Shown: positions 61,387-64,000 of the stretch, in pieces | How positions within the stretch are numbered: position 1 is the first letter of the stretch | How the letters are laid out: every line of letters starts with the position of its first letter | Assembly: GCF_030296055.1 (NCBI RefSeq) | Contig: NZ_AP027370.1 | Location: 1-64,000 of the forward strand | Direction of reading: 5' to 3' | DNA: 64,000 bases | DNA from: Hydrogenimonas cancrithermarum | Lineage (GTDB): Bacteria > Campylobacterota > Campylobacteria > Campylobacterales > Hydrogenimonadaceae | Notes under the pieces: generated by a model | Seen by the model: only the letters and a program-made list of their open reading frames with translations | Databases searched by the model: none | Told to the model about the DNA's origin: nothing | Made by a program: the position numbers and the translations under genes

Positions 61387-62693
61387 GAAAGTCCATGTTT
61401 GATGATATGGGAGAGAGCATGCCGTCACAAACCACCGTCACCTGCCCCAACTGCGGCACTGAAATCGACATCAGCCAGAGCCTTTACGTCAAACTCGAAC
61501 AGCAGGCGAAAGCGAAACTGCAAAAAGAGGTGGCTGAGCATCGCGCCAAATACAAACAGGCGATGGACGAACTCAAAGCCAAAGAGGAGGCCATCGAGGC
61601 GCAGGAGGCGAAGTTTCAAAAGGAGCTGGAAAAGGCGACACAAGCGCGTGTCGAAGCGAAGTTGAAAACCGAACGGCGGAAACTCGAAGTGGAGTTGAAA
61701 GCCAAGATCGCCGCCGAACAGAGTGAACAACTGGAAATGATGCGCAAAGAGCTGGCCGAAAAGTCCGAACAGGTCAAGGAACTCAACCGAAGCAAAGCGC
61801 AGATCGAAAAGCTCAAACGCGAAAAGGCAGAAGTGGAAGAGAGGGCGAAACTGGAAGCCGAAAAGGCGCTTAACGAACAGCTTGAGATCGAGCGCGAAAA
61901 GATCCAGAAGAGTTTGACAGAGCGGAGTGAATTGAAGCTGAGAGAAAAAGAGCAGCAGCTCGAGCAGCTTCGCCGCCAACTCGAAGAGGCCAAGCGCAAA
62001 GCGGAGCAGGGGAGCCAGCAGATGCAGGGCGAAGTGCAGGAGCTGGCTATCGAAGAGTGGCTGAACACACACTTTCCGTTCGATACGGTGGAAGAGATCA
62101 AGAAAGGGGCCAGAGGTGCCGATTGCCTGCAGGTCGTCAACACCCGCGAGATGCAAAACTGTGGCACCATCTACTACGAATCCAAACGCACCAAAGAGTT
62201 TCAGAAGAACTGGATCGAAAAGTTCAAAGCCGACATTCGGGAGAAGGGGGCCGACATCGGTGTACTGGTGACGGAGGTACTGCCCAAAGATATGGAGCGC
62301 ATGGGGCTGGTCGATGGGGTATGGGTCTGCACGTACGAAGAGTTCAAAGCCCTCTCGTCGGTCCTGCGCGAGCAGATCGTGAGGCTGGCGCACGTGACGC
62401 AGTCTCAGGAGAACAGAAGCGACAAGATGAGTCTGCTCTACAACTACCTCACCTCCAACGAGTTCCGCATGCAGATCGAAGCGATCGTCGAAGGCTTCAC
62501 CCAGATGCAAGCCGACCTCGATGCCGAAAAACGCGCCATGGCCCGTATCTGGAAACAGCGCGAAAAGCAGATTGCAAAAGTCCTCGACAACACGACTGCA
62601 CTTTACGGCTCCATACGGGGCATAGCCGGCAACGCAATCGGGCATATTCAGGCACTGGAGCTTCCCTATTTCGAGAAAGAAACAGAGGAATAG
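61383..62693 (+). CDS. DUF2130 coiled-coil protein
   Basis: This 436-residue protein starts with a zinc-ribbon-like CPNCGTEIDISQSL near residues 21-34. A charged coiled-coil follows from about 40 to 225 (runs such as EKSEQVKELNRSKAQIEKLK). The globular DUF2130 domain has LAIEEWLNTHFPFDTVEEI near 221-239, GADCLQVVN near 244 and IYYESKRTKEFQKNWIEKFK near 260-279. DUF2130 shows distant similarity to nuclease folds, and its function is unknown. The ATGA overlap with the GalT-like gene puts it in the glycogen operon, which is unexpected. Confidence 0.88.
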   Translation: MRKSMFDDMGESMPSQTTVTCPNCGTEIDISQSLYVKLEQQAKAKLQKEVAEHRAKYKQAMDELKAKEEAIEAQEAKFQKELEKATQARVEAKLKTERRKLEVELKAKIAAEQSEQLEMMRKELAEKSEQVKELNRSKAQIEKLKREKAEVEERAKLEAEKALNEQLEIEREKIQKSLTERSELKLREKEQQLEQLRRQLEEAKRKAEQGSQQMQGEVQELAIEEWLNTHFPFDTVEEIKKGARGADCLQVVNTREMQNCGTIYYESKRTKEFQKNWIEKFKADIREKGADIGVLVTEVLPKDMERMGLVDGVWVCTYEEFKALSSVLREQIVRLAHVTQSQENRSDKMSLLYNYLTSNEFRMQIEAIVEGFTQMQADLDAEKRAMARIWKQREKQIAKVLDNTTALYGSIRGIAGNAIGHIQALELPYFEKETEE

Positions 62694-62730
62694 CGCTTTT
62701 GAACGTATGGACAGATCGAAAGGATGGAGA

Positions 62731-64000
62731 ATGAAATTGCTATTTGCCGCAGCGGAGATGTTTCCTTTCGCCAAGAGCGGTGGGCTGGCCGATATCGCTT
62801 ATGCGCTTCCAAAGGCCTTGAGAGATGGTGCCGATGTAACGACGGTCATGCCGCTTTACGCTTTTATCGACAAAACACGCTTCGGTATCCGGCCGACAGG
62901 GGAGCATTTTGTGCTCACTTTCGGGAACGCATCCTACGATGTCGAACTTTTTTCGGCGGAGTACCGTGGGTTGAAGGTGCTCTTTGTCTATAACGAACTG
63001 CTCTGTGACCGGGAAAACCTTTATGGCCCTCCCGGAGAGGGGTATCAAGACAACGATCTACGTTTCGCGATCTTTTCCCATGCAATCCTCGAGATCGTCA
63101 AACGTTACCGTTTCGATCTTCTCCATCTCAACGACTGGCATACAGCCCTTGCCGCACTGCTGGTACACGATGCGGGGGTGCCCGTCAAGATCGTCTATAC
63201 GATACACAATCTTGCCTATCAGGGAACGTTCCCTCCCGATTCGATGGTGCGGTGCGGAATCGACTCCCGCCACTTTTCGATGGAATCGCTCGAATTTTAC
63301 GGGCAGGTCAACTGGATGAAGGCGGGGATCACCCATGCCGATGCGGTAACGACGGTGAGCCCCAGCTACGCCATCGAAATTCAAGAACCCGAGTTCGGCT
63401 TCGGATTGGACGGTTTTTTACGAAAACACAGGAAGAAACTGACGGGTATCCTCAACGGTATCGATACCGAGCTCTACGATCCGCAGAAAGATCCTGCCAT
63501 TCCGGCGCACTTTGGCCAAAACGCTTTAAGAGGTAAGCAGCGATGCAAAAAAGGTTATCTCGAAGGGATTGATATGGATAAATATGAATGGCCGCTTTTC
63601 ATCTTTATCGGACGATTGGTCGAGCAGAAGGGAGTCGATCTGATTGTCGAAACGCTGGGAGAACTGGCACAAAAGCCGCTGATATTGGCGATACTCGGAG
63701 AGGGTGAAGAGAGGTTTCACACAGCGCTGGAAACGGCGGCTGGCAAGTATGCGAACATCCATCTTCGTTTCGGCTATGACGAAGCGCTCTCGCACAGGAT
63801 GTACGCCGCGGCCGACTTTCTGCTGATGCCTTCACGTTTCGAACCGTGCGGTCTCAACCAGATGATCGCGATGCGCTATGGGACCGTTCCAGTGGTCCAT
63901 CGTGTGGGAGGTCTGTGCGATTCGGTCCATCCGATCGTCAGGGGAAAGCGCATATGCGGCCTGGGTGTTCCGTTCGATGCGATGCATGCCGACGCCCTTG
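62731..64000 (+). CDS. glgA: Glycogen synthase, 5' part
   Basis: GlgA extends alpha-1,4-glucan from an NDP-glucose donor. The reading frame is open to the window end (423 codons), so the last fifty or so residues are missing. It shows the donor loop MFPFAKSGGLADIAYALPKA near residues 10-29, LLHLNDWHTAL near 131-141, YTIHNLAYQGTFP near 156-168, GILNGIDTELYDPQ near 230-243 and SRFEPCGLNQMIAMRYGT near 369-386. AGGATGGAGA precedes the ATG. It closes the sugar operon within this window; no glgB or glgC is visible. Confidence 0.95.
   Translation, partial: MKLLFAAAEMFPFAKSGGLADIAYALPKALRDGADVTTVMPLYAFIDKTRFGIRPTGEHFVLTFGNASYDVELFSAEYRGLKVLFVYNELLCDRENLYGPPGEGYQDNDLRFAIFSHAILEIVKRYRFDLLHLNDWHTALAALLVHDAGVPVKIVYTIHNLAYQGTFPPDSMVRCGIDSRHFSMESLEFYGQVNWMKAGITHADAVTTVSPSYAIEIQEPEFGFGLDGFLRKHRKKLTGILNGIDTELYDPQKDPAIPAHFGQNALRGKQRCKKGYLEGIDMDKYEWPLFIFIGRLVEQKGVDLIVETLGELAQKPLILAILGEGEERFHTALETAAGKYANIHLRFGYDEALSHRMYAAADFLLMPSRFEPCGLNQMIAMRYGTVPVVHRVGGLCDSVHPIVRGKRICGLGVPFDAMHADAL

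Noticed and set aside
61425-62774. 449-codon minus-strand frame opposite the DUF2130 gene
   Set aside because: Its leucine/phenylalanine-rich product is the antisense image of the charged coiled-coil and not a membrane protein.
1-64000. CRISPR arrays, insertion sequences, tRNA or rRNA genes
   Set aside because: I looked for repeated spacers, transposase motifs, terminal repeats and tRNA cloverleaf patterns in the gaps and found none. Most spacers are shorter than 250 bases.

Overview
The window is a gene-dense bacterial chromosome segment with no rRNA, tRNA, insertion sequence, phage or CRISPR array that I can see. Several signs point to a Campylobacterota (epsilonproteobacterial) chemolithotroph or microaerophile. 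A sigma-54 promoter drives flgF-flgG. A CiaD-like gene, cca and purU stand in the order known from Campylobacter jejuni Cj0788-Cj0790. A Hyf-like membrane complex, a MoxR/Bat operon, short -10 TATAAT boxes without clear -35 boxes and many 1-4 bp ATGA/GTGA overlaps fit the same group. I cannot name the genus. Base composition looks close to half GC, which is high for the phylum.

Layout. 1-2.3 kb: 5' part of rpoD (minus strand), then flgF-flgG. 2.4-9.5 kb: leuD-leuB, a small TPR-like gene, the CiaD-like gene, cca, a patatin phospholipase, purU and an MscS channel. 9.4-16.1 kb (minus): a six-gene Hyf-type complex whose large subunit lacks the nickel-binding cysteines, so it resembles the energy-converting-hydrogenase-related (Ehr) complexes rather than a hydrogenase. 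16.4-20.6 kb: a ClC chloride transporter followed by the TrkA-TrkH potassium uptake system, divergent from the Ehr operon. 20.7-27.1 kb: a compact MoxR-DUF58-DUF4381-BatABCD operon. 27.1-32.8 kb: a leader with a class-I cyclic-di-GMP (GEMM) riboswitch, then a large lipoprotein and a DUF1501 protein. A TonB-dependent receptor and a small secreted protein lie convergent to them. 32.8-36.3 kb: HAD phosphatase, selD, mnmH (selenium use in tRNA) and an MtfA-like peptidase. 36.5-44.9 kb: a beta-CASP ribonuclease, Na/phosphate symporter, MgtE, CorA, an OmpA-like porin, small proteins and an EI24 membrane protein.

44.9-64.0 kb is a glycogen and glycolysis island: pgm, pgi, a GT35 phosphorylase homologue, pyk with a flavin disulfide reductase (minus strand), pfkA, a lone CBM48 protein, a nucleotidyltransferase-phosphomutase fusion, two GH57 enzymes, a GalT/HIT-type transferase, a DUF2130 protein and glgA (cut by the window end). 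Together they could make, store and break down an alpha-glucan and feed it into glycolysis. Two of these enzymes lack residues normally essential in their families: the PLP lysine in the phosphorylase, and the phosphoserine loop in the fused mutase domain. The route may therefore differ from the textbook one.

Most notable for follow-up are the GEMM riboswitch over the DUF1501 operon, the cysteine-less Hyf-like complex, the phosphorylase without its PLP lysine, and a compact RNA structure in front of the second GH57 gene. All calls come from reading the sequence; no database search was run.
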